A stretch of DNA of 18,762 nucleotides from DATEVL01 sp964448245 (GTDB lineage Bacteria; Chloroflexota; Anaerolineae; Anaerolineales; E44-bin32): NCBI GenBank assembly GCA_964448245.1, contig CAYUWF010000043.1, positions 1 to 18,762 of the forward strand, written 5' to 3'. Positions 5,132-12,497 of the stretch are shown piece after piece. The notes under the pieces were generated by a model, which was given only the letters and a program-made list of their open reading frames with translations, searched no databases and had not been told where the DNA came from. A program made the translations under genes and the position numbers. Each line of letters opens with the position of its first letter. Position 1 is the stretch's first letter.

Positions 5132-7477
5132 TCATGCCGCCTCCGCCTCCGAAGCGGGGAACGAGGTCAGCTCGAAGCGATGTTCGCACTTCAGGCAGAC
5201 GGCGTGCGTCCGGTTCTCCACCGTCAGCGTCCCCCCACAATCCGGGCATGGCTGCGGCAGCGGGCGCTTCCAGGATGTGAATTCGCACGCCGGGTAGTTG
5301 GCGCAACCGTAGAAGACGCGGCCTCGCCGCGTCCTCCGCTCCACCAGGTCGCCGCCGTCGAGCGGGCAGCGCACGCCGATCCGCTCCAACCAGGGTTCGG
5401 TGTAACGGCACTCCGGGAAGTTCGAGCAGCCGATGAACTTGCCGTAGCGACCGTAGCGGATAACCAGCGGGTGCCCCGATTCCGGGCACATGCGGTCCAG
5501 CAGCTCCGGTTCGGTGCGCACCTCCGGCATCTGCTCGCGGGCCCGCTCGACCTGCTCAGAGAAGGGCCCGTAGAACTCGCGGATGACCTCCGCCCACGGG
5601 CGGGTGCCATCGGCGATTTCGTCCAGCTCCTCTTCCATGCGTGCCGTGAATCCGAGGTCGACGATCTCGGGGAAGTACTCCACGATCATGTCGTTGACGG
5701 TGATGCCAATCTCCGTCGGAACCAGGCGCTTCTTGGTCCGTTGAACGTAGCCGCGCCCCTGCAGGGTGCCCAGGATCGGCGCGTAGGTGGAAGGCCGCCC
5801 GATGCCGTAATCCTCCAGGGCTTTGACCAGCGTCGCCTCACTGAAGCGCGCCGGCGGTTGGGTGAAATGCTGCTCAGGGAACGATCCCTCGAGGCGCAGG
5901 CTTTCCCCCTCCTCCACCGGCGGAAGCTGGGCCAGGCCAGCCTCCAGGCCTTCCCCTTCCGCCTCACCGTTCTCCACCGGTATGTCCTCATAAACCGCGA
6001 GGAATCCCGGCGAGCGCAGACTCGAGGCCGAGACGCGAAGCAGGTACGCGTGGGCCTCCGATGTGCCGGTGACCTCGATCGTCAGCGTGTCGTACTCCGC
6101 CGCCTCCATCTGCGAGGCGAGGAACCGCGTCCAGATCAGGCGATAGAGACGGGCCTGATCGGGCGTCAGGTCCTTCGCCACATCGTCCGGGGTGCGCCGG
6201 ACCGAGGTCGGCCGAATCGCCTCATGCGCTTCCTGCGCCCCGCGCGTCCGTGTGCGGTAGATTGGGGGTTCATCCGGCACGGAGCCGGCGCCGAACCGCT
6301 CCTGCAGAAAGGCGCGAGCCTCCTGCTGGGCCTGCGCCGAAACCTGCATCGAGTCGGTACGCATGTACGTGATCAGGCCGACGGTTTCCCCCTCCCCCAA
6401 TTCGGCCCCCTCATAGAGCTGCTGGGCGACGGCCATCGTCTTGCGCGCGACAAACCCCAGTCGCCGGGCGGACTCCTGCTGCAGCGTGCTGGTCGTAAAC
6501 GGCGCCGGGGGTTTACGCTGGCGCGACCCGCGGCGCGCGTTGGTCACCTGGTACTGCGCCCGAGCCAGCTCGTCCAGGACCGGTTGCACCTGGCCACGAT
6601 CCGCCAGTTGCGGCGGCTCCCCGTCGATGCGTTGCAGGCGGGCGCGAAAGGCCGGCGGTTTCCCCGGCTGGAGAAACTCGGCGTCGATCGTCCAGTATTC
6701 GCGCGACTGAAACGCCTCGATCTCCCGCTCGCGGTCGACCACCAGACGCAGCGCGGCCGACTGGACGCGGCCGGCGGAGAGGCGGCTGCGCACCTTGGCC
6801 CACAGGATCGGGCTCAGGTTGTAGCCAACGAGCCGATCGAGGATCCGTCGCGCTTGCTGCGCATCGACCAGATGCATGTCGATGGCCCGCGGCTGATGAA
6901 AGGCCTCCTGCACGGCGCTCTCGGTGATCTCATGGAAGACGACTCGCCGGACCTGCTCCGGCTCGATGGCGGCCGCCTCCAGCAGGTGCCAGGCAATCGC
7001 TTCGCCTTCCCGGTCGGGGTCGGTCGCCAGGAAGACTTCGCTCGATCGGGCGACTTCGCTCTTGAGAGCCTTCACGACCTCCCGCTTTTCCTTCGGCACG
7101 CGGTATTCCGGCTCGAAACCGTTGTCGACATCGACGGAGAGGCGCGATTTGAGCAGATCCCGGACGTGGCCGACCGAAGCCATCACCCGGTAGCCCTTCC
7201 CCAGGAAGCGACCCACCGTCCGCGCCTTGGCCGGCGATTCGACGATGACCAGACGGCCGCGGCTCCGGCGCGCTTTGGCGCTGGCGGCCGCCCTCGCTTC
7301 CCGGTCGATCTTGGGAGGGGTCAGTCCCTCATGAGCCGGGGTTCGGCCCATCCGCACCATGCGCGTCCCACACACCGGGCATTTGCCGGCGGTCGCCGGC
7401 GTGCCGGATTTCGTGAACATGGGTTCAGGGTCTGCCAGCGGTCGCTTCTGCCGGCAGCGTACACAATAGGCTTCCAA
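5132..7477 (-). CDS. topA: DNA topoisomerase I (type IA) with N-terminal DUF5679-like zinc ribbon
   Basis: TopA relaxes negative supercoils by transient single-strand cleavage. The 781-residue protein begins with an unusual zinc ribbon (1-45: MEAYCVRC...CPVCGTRM, Cys5/8/33/36) of DUF5679 type, joined by an Ala/Arg-rich linker to the TOPRIM domain at about 75. TOPRIM residues are Glu80 in VIVESPAKA and the acidic triad in ATDPDREGEA (151-160). The catalytic tyrosine is Tyr371 in ITYMRTDS, and GIGRPSTYAPI follows near 557-567. The C-terminus has three topoisomerase zinc modules (about 663-763). The first two keep only three cysteines each (CPESG, CPLDG in place of CPxCG), while the third has four. 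The start is TTG, supported by AGGAG with ideal spacing that overlaps the manC stop. The gene is third in dprA-manC-topA. The ribbon probably aids DNA or RNA-polymerase contact (inference). Confidence 0.96.
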   Translation of the reverse strand: MEAYCVRCRQKRPLADPEPMFTKSGTPATAGKCPVCGTRMVRMGRTPAHEGLTPPKIDREARAAASAKARRSRGRLVIVESPAKARTVGRFLGKGYRVMASVGHVRDLLKSRLSVDVDNGFEPEYRVPKEKREVVKALKSEVARSSEVFLATDPDREGEAIAWHLLEAAAIEPEQVRRVVFHEITESAVQEAFHQPRAIDMHLVDAQQARRILDRLVGYNLSPILWAKVRSRLSAGRVQSAALRLVVDREREIEAFQSREYWTIDAEFLQPGKPPAFRARLQRIDGEPPQLADRGQVQPVLDELARAQYQVTNARRGSRQRKPPAPFTTSTLQQESARRLGFVARKTMAVAQQLYEGAELGEGETVGLITYMRTDSMQVSAQAQQEARAFLQERFGAGSVPDEPPIYRTRTRGAQEAHEAIRPTSVRRTPDDVAKDLTPDQARLYRLIWTRFLASQMEAAEYDTLTIEVTGTSEAHAYLLRVSASSLRSPGFLAVYEDIPVENGEAEGEGLEAGLAQLPPVEEGESLRLEGSFPEQHFTQPPARFSEATLVKALEDYGIGRPSTYAPILGTLQGRGYVQRTKKRLVPTEIGITVNDMIVEYFPEIVDLGFTARMEEELDEIADGTRPWAEVIREFYGPFSEQVERAREQMPEVRTEPELLDRMCPESGHPLVIRYGRYGKFIGCSNFPECRYTEPWLERIGVRCPLDGGDLVERRTRRGRVFYGCANYPACEFTSWKRPLPQPCPDCGGTLTVENRTHAVCLKCEHRFELTSFPASEAEAA

Positions 7478-7486
7478 GTGCGGCTC

Positions 7487-8572
7487 CTATACCAGGTATC
7501 GTTCCAGCCCGCCGCGCTCGAGCTCCGCCACGATCTCACGCACCCGTCCGGCCTGGTCGCGGCGGCAGACCAGCAGAACGTCCCCAGTGTCGACGACCAC
7601 CAGATCTTTCACGCCGTCCAGGACGATCAGGCGTGCCCGGCCCTCGCCGACGACCAGGTTCCCGGCGGACTCGCGGGCGACGGCCTGGGCGCCAAGCACG
7701 GCGTTCAGCGCATCGTCCTTCGGCAGAAGCTGATAGACGCGGTCCCAGCTTCCGACATCGCACCAGCCGAGGCCGGCAGCGTGCAGCACGACCACGTCGG
7801 CCGCATGCTCCATGACCCCATAGTCGATCGTCTGAGGTTTCAGCGCCGACCACCCCGCGGCGAATCCCGATCCGGCTTTTTGTCCGGAGACCTCGGCCTG
7901 AGTCAGGAGGCGATGCAGCTCCGGCATGCGCCGGGACATCTCGTCCAGCAGGCGCCCCGGGGTCCACAGGAACATCCCGGAGTTCCAATAGGTATCGCCG
8001 CCGGCCAGATAGCGTTCGGCCGTGGCCGCATCCGGCTTCTCTTTGAATTCGAGCACGGCGAATGCCTGCTCGTCCGGCACTCCCATCAGCGGCTCGCCGC
8101 GGCGGATGTAACCGTAGCCCGTGTCCGGGCCTGTCGGAGGAATCCCGAGCGTGACGATGTGACCCTCGGCCGCCAGACGGGCGCCGGCCTCCAACAACGC
8201 TCGCAGTCGCTGCGGGTGCTGGATGGCGTGATCCGACGTCAACACCGCCATCACGGCCTCGGGATCCCGTTGGCGGACCGCGACGGCCGCCAGGCCGAGG
8301 ACGGGAGCCGTTCCTTTCGGTTCAGGCTCCAGCAGGAAGCACGTGCGCGGGAGCTCGGGCGCCTCCTCGGCCAGGAGATCGGCCAGCGCGGCTGTCGTGG
8401 CCACGGTGATCTGCTCGGTCGGAAGCCAGCCCGTCAGCCGCGCGATCGATTCGGCGAAGAGCGATTTCTCGGCCGAGAGACGCAGCACTTGCTTCGGCCG
8501 AGCGCGGCGGGAAATCGGCCAGAGGCGCGAGCCCCCGCCCCCCGCGAGAACGACGGCGTGGATGCTGATCAT
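7487..8572 (-). CDS. manC: Mannose-1-phosphate guanylyltransferase
   Basis: The enzyme makes GDP-mannose from GTP and mannose-1-phosphate for glycan or compatible-solute synthesis. It is 361 residues, so it has only the nucleotidyltransferase part and a short C-terminal region, without the PMI domain of long bifunctional ManC. Visible motifs are VVLAGGGGSRLWPISR (7-22), LEPEPKGTAP (81-90; commonly EPxGRNTAP), TSDH (112-115), FKEKP (176-180), NSGMF (197-201), TIDYGVMEHA (248-257) and GWCDVGSWD (269-277). The ATG overlaps the dprA stop in an ATGA, which indicates translational coupling. topA begins 9 bp after its stop. Placement between a DNA-processing gene and a topoisomerase gives no metabolic context. 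The symbol is by family (manC/cpsB type); other GDP- or NDP-sugar specificity cannot be fully excluded. Confidence 0.9.
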   Translation of the reverse strand: MISIHAVVLAGGGGSRLWPISRRARPKQVLRLSAEKSLFAESIARLTGWLPTEQITVATTAALADLLAEEAPELPRTCFLLEPEPKGTAPVLGLAAVAVRQRDPEAVMAVLTSDHAIQHPQRLRALLEAGARLAAEGHIVTLGIPPTGPDTGYGYIRRGEPLMGVPDEQAFAVLEFKEKPDAATAERYLAGGDTYWNSGMFLWTPGRLLDEMSRRMPELHRLLTQAEVSGQKAGSGFAAGWSALKPQTIDYGVMEHAADVVVLHAAGLGWCDVGSWDRVYQLLPKDDALNAVLGAQAVARESAGNLVVGEGRARLIVLDGVKDLVVVDTGDVLLVCRRDQAGRVREIVAELERGGLERYLV

Positions 8573-9684
8573 CCGGCGACCTGGGCCAGGCGACGGGGCG
8601 GGCGCGACCGCACGTAGTGCATCCCGCCGACCTGGACCGCCCGACCTTGCAGTTCGAGCATCGCCAGCGCCGCCATCACCTCCGACGGCATCCGCCGCGT
8701 GCGCGCCACCAGGTCATCGGCATGCACCGGGTCCTCGGACAACAGTCCGGCCAGTTGGCCTTCCAGGTCGGCGCCCAGGGAGGGGACCTCGTCCTGGATC
8801 GCCTCCGGTTGCGTGGGAATCTGCAGCGCTTGCAGGACATCCTCCGGAGAGACGAGCGGTGTTGCGCCCTGGAGCAGCAGGCGATTGGTGCCGCGACTGG
8901 CGCGGCTGTAGATACTGCCCGGAACGGCGAACACTTCTCGCCCCTGATCGCCCCCGAATTCGGCGGTGATCAGCGCCCCGCTGGCCTCCCCGGCCTCCAC
9001 CACAACGACCGCGCGTGCCAGCCCGGCCACGATCCGATTGCGGACGGGGAAATTGCCGGCCTCGGGCCGTGTGCCGAGCGCGTATTCCGTCAGGAGCGCG
9101 CCTTGCTGGACGATCTCCTGTGCCAGGCCGCGATGCTCGGGTGGGTAGATCTGATCCAGTCCCGATCCCAACACGGCCACCGTGCGCCCTCCGGCATCGA
9201 GCGCGGCGCGGTGAGCGATGGAGTCGATACCGCGCGCCAGGCCTGAGATCACGGTGACCCCGTGCACGGCCAGGGCCGTCGCCAGGTCGCGCGCCACCGC
9301 CTGGCCGTAGGCCGTGGGACGCCGCGTGCCGACCATCGCCACGGCGTGCCGATCGGACTTCTCCAGCGTGCCCCAGCCGTAGAGCACGATCGGCGGCGAA
9401 GCGATCTCGAGCAGATGCGCCGGGTAGGCCGTGTCTTCCCACGTCAGGACGTCGAAGCCCCGGCTCTCGAGGCGCTCCAGCTCGGCCTCCAGATCGAGGC
9501 TGCGCCGCGCCTCGACGATCCCTTGGACGGCGTGGGCGCCGACGCCGGAGGCGCGCAGCGAGGCCTCGTCGGCGCGCCAGGCGGAGGCGATATCGCCGAA
9601 GTGATCCAGCAGCATACGCAGGCGAACCGCCCCGATTCCTGCGGCGCGGCTGAATCCGATCCAGTACTTGCGTGTCGCTTCCAT
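8569..9684 (-). CDS. dprA: DNA-processing protein DprA (Smf)
   Basis: DprA binds incoming single-stranded DNA and loads RecA, protecting transforming DNA. The 371-residue protein has the usual architecture. An N-terminal helical region (1-70) contains the HhH-like FSRAAGIGAVRLRMLL. The Rossmann-like core (about 75-290) shows VGTRRPTAYG (118-127), SGLARGID (147-154), AVLGSGLDQIYPPEH (170-184), FPVRNRIVAGL (212-222), EASGALIT (233-240) and VFAVPG (251-256). A C-terminal winged-helix domain (about 305-360) follows. I chose ATG 9684 because the upstream GTG at 9741 lies on the promoter's -10 side; only a weak AGAG precedes the ATG. It is first in the dprA-manC-topA operon. Presence alone does not prove natural competence, as dprA is widespread. 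Confidence 0.95.
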   Translation of the reverse strand: MEATRKYWIGFSRAAGIGAVRLRMLLDHFGDIASAWRADEASLRASGVGAHAVQGIVEARRSLDLEAELERLESRGFDVLTWEDTAYPAHLLEIASPPIVLYGWGTLEKSDRHAVAMVGTRRPTAYGQAVARDLATALAVHGVTVISGLARGIDSIAHRAALDAGGRTVAVLGSGLDQIYPPEHRGLAQEIVQQGALLTEYALGTRPEAGNFPVRNRIVAGLARAVVVVEAGEASGALITAEFGGDQGREVFAVPGSIYSRASRGTNRLLLQGATPLVSPEDVLQALQIPTQPEAIQDEVPSLGADLEGQLAGLLSEDPVHADDLVARTRRMPSEVMAALAMLELQGRAVQVGGMHYVRSRPPRRLAQVAG

Positions 9685-9731
9685 CTCTATCGGTTCATCG
9701 ACGGCGAAAGACCCAAGCCGCAGAACGGGAG

Positions 9732-9761
9732 AGATTACCACGTCGCTTTTCGTCGTGTCAA
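9732..9761 (-). promoter_or_regulatory. Promoter of the dprA-manC-topA operon
   Basis: On the minus strand TTGACA (9756-9761, perfect) is followed after 18 bp by TAATCT (9732-9737), which is preceded by TGG to give an extended -10. The predicted start is near 9725, leaving about a 40-nt leader before the ATG at 9684. Confidence 0.65.
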
Positions 9762-9814
9762 GCGGCCGTGCCTAGACCCGGGCGCGCCGCCGACGTTGGC
9801 GCCCCCGGAACCAC

Positions 9815-9840
9815 AACCGCCTGGCGCACACCAGGCGGTT
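9815..9840 (-). terminator. Hairpin terminator downstream of tRNA-Asp
   Basis: AACCGCCTGG and CCAGGCGGTT form a perfect 10-bp stem with a 6-nt loop. The hairpin begins 3 bp beyond the 3' end of the tRNA. The bases after it on the minus strand (GTGGTTCC) are only weakly U-rich. It probably separates the tRNA from the dprA promoter. Confidence 0.65.
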
Positions 9841-9843
9841 CAG

Positions 9844-9917
9844 CGGGGATGACGGGATTTGAACCCGCGGTCTCTGCCTTGACAGGGCAGCGTGTTGGGC
9901 CGCTACACCACACCCCC
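9844..9917 (-). tRNA. tRNA-Asp (anticodon GTC)
   Basis: The 74-nt minus-strand sequence folds as a full cloverleaf. The acceptor stem is GGGGGTG/CATCCCC with one G-T pair. The D arm is GTGT...ACAC. The anticodon arm is CTGCC-CTGTCAA-GGCAG with anticodon GTC. The variable loop has 5 nt. The T arm is GCGGG-TTCAAAT-CCCGT, and the discriminator base is G, as expected for Asp. The CCA end is not encoded. It stands alone with its own promoter-like sequence and terminator hairpin. Confidence 0.95.
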
Positions 9918-9929
9918 ACAACGCGTGCG

Positions 9930-9965
9930 AGTTTACCATACACCGCCGTCGACGAAGATCGACGG
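9930..9965 (-). promoter_or_regulatory. Probable tRNA-Asp promoter with an adjoining palindrome
   Basis: On the minus strand TGGTAAACT gives an extended -10 (TAAACT at 9930-9935), 12 bp before the tRNA 5' end. No good -35 box is seen at 17 bp. A perfect 7-bp inverted repeat (CCGTCGA-CGAAGA-TCGACGG, 9946-9965) covers the place where it would lie. The palindrome could be an ltaE-side terminator or a protein-binding site. Confidence 0.4.
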
Positions 9966-10047
9966 AACCGGCCATCCCGACGGGGCAGAGGTCAGCAACC
10001 TGGCCCGCCCGTCACATTGCCGCGCATCGGGGATTCCCACGTGCACA

Positions 10048-10183
10048 TGGCAGCTTCGCTGCCAGCGCACACCTGCCCTGGCGGGCGGTGCCAGGGGGTG
10101 CAAGTGTCGCTCCGCTTCGCAGAGCGCGGAAGGCCATGGGGAAGGTACGCCTCTCCCTGTCATTCCGAGCGAAGCGAGGAATC
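10048..10183. repeat. Cluster of short palindromes (REP-like) downstream of ltaE
   Basis: Four small inverted repeats follow one another. They are TGGCAGC-TTC-GCTGCCA (10048-10064), CCCTGGC-GGGCGGT-GCCAGGG (10076-10096), CGCTC...GAGCG near 10108-10126, and an ATTCC...GGAAT unit (10162-10182). The last belongs to the dispersed bacterial repeat of the form ATTCCGAGCGAAGCGAGGAA. The second is shared with the region upstream of ltaE. No coding sequence is apparent from 9940 to 10220. Confidence 0.65.
10067..10110 (+). repeat. 44-nt direct repeat, copy 1
   Basis: The sequence from 10067 to 10110 matches 11468-11511 in the same orientation with two mismatches; the first 36 nt are identical. It contains the palindrome CCCTGGC/GCCAGGG with a 7-nt loop. 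Copies 1 and 2 flank ltaE. Confidence 0.85.
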
Positions 10184-10220
10184 ACTGAGGCGGCACGCGG
10201 GCGAGCCAGACTGAAGCGAG

Positions 10221-11285
10221 TCATTGCCTGCTACCGGCCAACGCCCGACGGAACCCCTCCACCGTACGGTCGACGCCCTCGTCGTCAATCCAGTAGTGCA
10301 CCACCAGCCGGATCCGGCGCGGGCCGACGGCGCGGATCAGGATGTCGTCTTGCGCCAGCGCCAGCTCCATCCCAACTCCGTCGAGCGGCCCTTCGCCCGC
10401 CAGGTTCAGGTAGACCATGTTGGTGGGCGGTGGATCCGCTTCCAGTACGATGCCGGGAATCGGACGCAACCCGTCGGCCAGTTTCCTCGCCCGCGTGTGG
10501 TCCTCTCCCAGGCGCGCCGTCATCTTCTCCAATGCCACAATCCCGGCAGCGGCGATCACCCCGGCCTGGCGCATTCCCCCTCCGAGCTGCTTTCGCACTC
10601 GGCGCGCCTTGCGAATGAACCCCCCTTCCCCACACAGCACCGAACCGACTGGCGCGCACAACGCCTTCGACAGACAGAAGGTCACCGAATCGGCGGGCGC
10701 CGCCAGATCTTGGGCGGAGGCCTTTGTCGCCGCGGCGGCGTTGAACAGGCGCGCACCATCCAGGTGCAGGCGCAGCCCACGTTGCCGGGCCAGCACGCCG
10801 ACACGGCCGGTGTACTCCGCCGTCAGGGCAACCCCGCCGCAGCGATTGTGCGTGTTTTCAAGGCAGATCAGCCGCGTGATCGGAAAGTGGTCGTCGTCCG
10901 GGCGGATAGCGGCGTCGATCGCTTCGAGAGACATGGTCCCGTCCGGCAGATTGGGGACGGTCCGGGGATGGACTCCGCCCAACGCCGCTACCCCCCCAGC
11001 CTCCGACACCGATGTGTGACACTGGTCGCCCAGGATGACCTCGCCGCCGCGCCCGCAATGCGACAAGATCGCCGCCAGGTTGCCCATCGTCCCCGAGGGC
11101 ACGAAGAGCGCTGCCTCCTTGCCGAGCCGTTCAGCGGCGAGCGCCTGAAGGCGATTGACCGTCGGGTCGTCCCCGAAGACGTCGTCGCCCACTTCCGCCC
11201 TGGCCATTGCTTGCCTCATCTCGGGCGTCGGTCGGGTGACGGTGTCGGAGCGGAGATCGACAATCGGCCGTCCGGAAAGAGTCAT
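10221..11285 (-). CDS. ltaE: Low-specificity L-threonine aldolase
   Basis: This 354-residue PLP enzyme of fold type I cleaves L-threonine or L-allo-threonine to glycine and acetaldehyde. Family motifs are DLRSDTVTRPTPEMRQAM (10-27), EVGDDVFGDDPTVNRL (31-46), FVPSGTMGN (61-69), the His at 90, ENTHN (143-147), LHLDGARLFNA (173-183; Asp176 contacts the PLP ring) and FCLSKALCAPVGS (203-215), where Lys207 is the Schiff-base lysine. Length is typical. The ATG start has GGAGG about 5 nt upstream. The gene stands alone between the tRNA-Asp region and the rluD operon. It is bracketed by direct 44-nt repeats, and its promoter region abuts a MITE-like element. These surroundings suggest a repeat-rich insertion site, not an operon. 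Related beta-eliminating lyases share the fold, but the motif set favours the aldolase. Confidence 0.92.
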   Translation of the reverse strand: MTLSGRPIVDLRSDTVTRPTPEMRQAMARAEVGDDVFGDDPTVNRLQALAAERLGKEAALFVPSGTMGNLAAILSHCGRGGEVILGDQCHTSVSEAGGVAALGGVHPRTVPNLPDGTMSLEAIDAAIRPDDDHFPITRLICLENTHNRCGGVALTAEYTGRVGVLARQRGLRLHLDGARLFNAAAATKASAQDLAAPADSVTFCLSKALCAPVGSVLCGEGGFIRKARRVRKQLGGGMRQAGVIAAAGIVALEKMTARLGEDHTRARKLADGLRPIPGIVLEADPPPTNMVYLNLAGEGPLDGVGMELALAQDDILIRAVGPRRIRLVVHYWIDDEGVDRTVEGFRRALAGSRQ

Positions 11286-11327
11286 TACCGCCTCCGCCTC
11301 TCGCGGCTCCCGGCTTTCATGGCGGGA

Positions 11328-11333
11328 ATTCTA
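11328..11333 (-). promoter_or_regulatory. Candidate -10 box for ltaE at the element border
   Basis: TAGAAT on the minus strand lies about 43 bp before the ltaE ATG and overlaps the CTAG that bounds the MITE-like element. No good -35 box is visible at 16-18 bp spacing inside the element, so this promoter is weakly supported. Confidence 0.3.
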
Positions 11334-11565
11334 GGAGGCTGATGAAAGGGCCCGTTCCCACCTCCCAGGAATACCCTCCCCCTGCAGGAAACTCCAGGCC
11401 ATGAGCCCAAGCGGGTGCAGGGGGTGCCCCTACAGGGTGCTCACCTGCACCGCACCTGCGGTGCGCCGCACACCTGCCCTGGCGGGCGGTGCCAGGGGGT
11501 GCAGGTATCGCGAGGGTCAGGGGTGGGGGCTTGACGACAGGGCCCATTTTTCAGCAACCGGCTAG
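11331..11565. mobile_element. MITE-like element with imperfect terminal inverted repeats
   Basis: The left end reads CTAGGAGGCTGATGAAAGGG followed by CCC. The right end, read on the opposite strand, starts CTAGCCGGTTGCTGAAAAAT and continues GGGCCC. Both ends therefore share the pattern CTAG, (G)GCTGA, an A-rich stretch and GGGCCC, and CTAG could be a target duplication. The 235-bp interior has no coding sequence. It holds hairpins such as CGCACC-TGC-GGTGCG (11451-11465) and the shared 44-nt repeat. A transposase is not present, so movement would need one elsewhere. The right end contains the rluD stop codon. Confidence 0.55.
11468..11511 (+). repeat. 44-nt direct repeat, copy 2
   Basis: This is the second copy of the repeat at 10067-10110, in the same orientation and with two mismatches. 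It lies inside the MITE-like element, upstream of ltaE and downstream of rluD. The internal palindrome is CCCTGGC (11477-11483) and GCCAGGG (11491-11497). Confidence 0.85.
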
Positions 11566-12492
11566 GGAAGAGACGCCCCGCGCCATCTCAATCGCCAGCG
11601 CCATATCTTCCGGCATCGCGGCCTCGAAGGTTCGTTCCTCCGAGGCCTTGCCGGGAAGACGGAAGCGCAACTGCCAGGCATGCAGCATCTGTCGCCCCAG
11701 ATCGAGACTCGGCCTGCGCAGACCGTAGACGCGGTCCCCCGCCACCGGGCAGCCTAGGAAAGCCAGGTGGACGCGGATCTGATGCGTTCGACCTGTCCTG
11801 GGGAAGACCTCCATCAAGGCGTGTTTCGGCAAGGCCTCGCGCAACCGGTAATCGGTGGTCGCTGGGCGGCCTTTGGCCGCCGGAACGATGGCCATTCGCT
11901 GCCGATGATGAGGGTCGCGCCCGAGCGGCGCCTCGACTCGTCCCCGGCGATCGGGCGGGCGGCCGTCGACCAACGCCAGGTAGATCTTTTCCACGGCACG
12001 GTCCCGGAACTGGCCCTGCAGCGCCCGCAGCGCCGTTTCGTGCTTGGCGACCACGATCAACCCTGAGGTATCGCGATCCAGGCGGTGGACGATTCCCGGG
12101 CGGAGCTCTCCCCCCACCCCGGTCAGATCGGGCGCATGGGCCAGCACCGCGTTGACGAGTGTTCCCGAGGCGTGCCCCGCCGACGGGTGCACCACCATCC
12201 CCGGCGGTTTGTTGATCACGATTACGTCCTCGTTCTCAAAGACGACGTCGAGGGGGATGGGCTCGGCCAGGGTCTCCGTCGAAGATGGCGGAGGAACGCG
12301 CACGGTAAGCGTCTCGCCGCCGCGCAGCCGTACGCCGGGCTTGGTCGACGGCCTGCCGTCGACCGAAACCTGTCCATCGTGGATCCACTGTTGCAGCCGG
12401 GAGCGTGACTGGTCGGGGAACAGACCAAGCAAGACCTGGTCCAGGCGGCCTCCGGAAGCGGGCGCCGGGCGGGTCTCCTGGCGTGCTTCCAT
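11551..12492 (-). CDS. rluD: RluA/RluD-family 23S rRNA pseudouridine synthase
   Basis: The enzyme isomerises uridine to pseudouridine, probably in 23S rRNA. The 313-residue protein has an N-terminal S4 RNA-binding domain (about 14-68: GRLDQVLLGLFPDQSRSRLQ, then VSVDGRPSTKPGVRLRGGE). A RluA catalytic domain (about 82-290) follows with NKPPGMVVHPSAGH (94-107), GIVHRLDRDTSGL (133-145; catalytic Asp139), GRTHQIRVHLAFLGCPVAGD (234-253) and VYG. The start ATG lies 5 bp after the lspA stop, so translation is probably coupled. It is the last gene of the T-box operon. Its final codons (LAGC and stop) lie inside the right end of a repeat element, so the natural C-terminus was probably replaced; the catalytic core is complete. 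RluD is the best match by architecture, but the exact target uridine cannot be read. Confidence 0.93.
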   Translation of the reverse strand: MEARQETRPAPASGGRLDQVLLGLFPDQSRSRLQQWIHDGQVSVDGRPSTKPGVRLRGGETLTVRVPPPSSTETLAEPIPLDVVFENEDVIVINKPPGMVVHPSAGHASGTLVNAVLAHAPDLTGVGGELRPGIVHRLDRDTSGLIVVAKHETALRALQGQFRDRAVEKIYLALVDGRPPDRRGRVEAPLGRDPHHRQRMAIVPAAKGRPATTDYRLREALPKHALMEVFPRTGRTHQIRVHLAFLGCPVAGDRVYGLRRPSLDLGRQMLHAWQLRFRLPGKASEERTFEAAMPEDMALAIEMARGVSSLAGC

Positions 12493-12497
12493 GAGAA

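Noticed and set aside
4547..8617. Plus-strand open frame of 1356 codons
   Set aside because: It lies antisense to topA and manC, whose motifs are complete. High GC content removes stop codons from the opposite strand, and the translation is Arg/Gln-rich without recognisable domains.
9758..9975. Minus-strand open frames over the tRNA-Asp gene
   Set aside because: They translate the tRNA and its terminator hairpin; the cloverleaf is complete.
11317..11547. Minus-strand 76-codon open frame inside the repeat element
   Set aside because: It is low-complexity Pro/Gly/Ala sequence produced by the hairpin repeats, with no ribosome-binding site or transposase motif.
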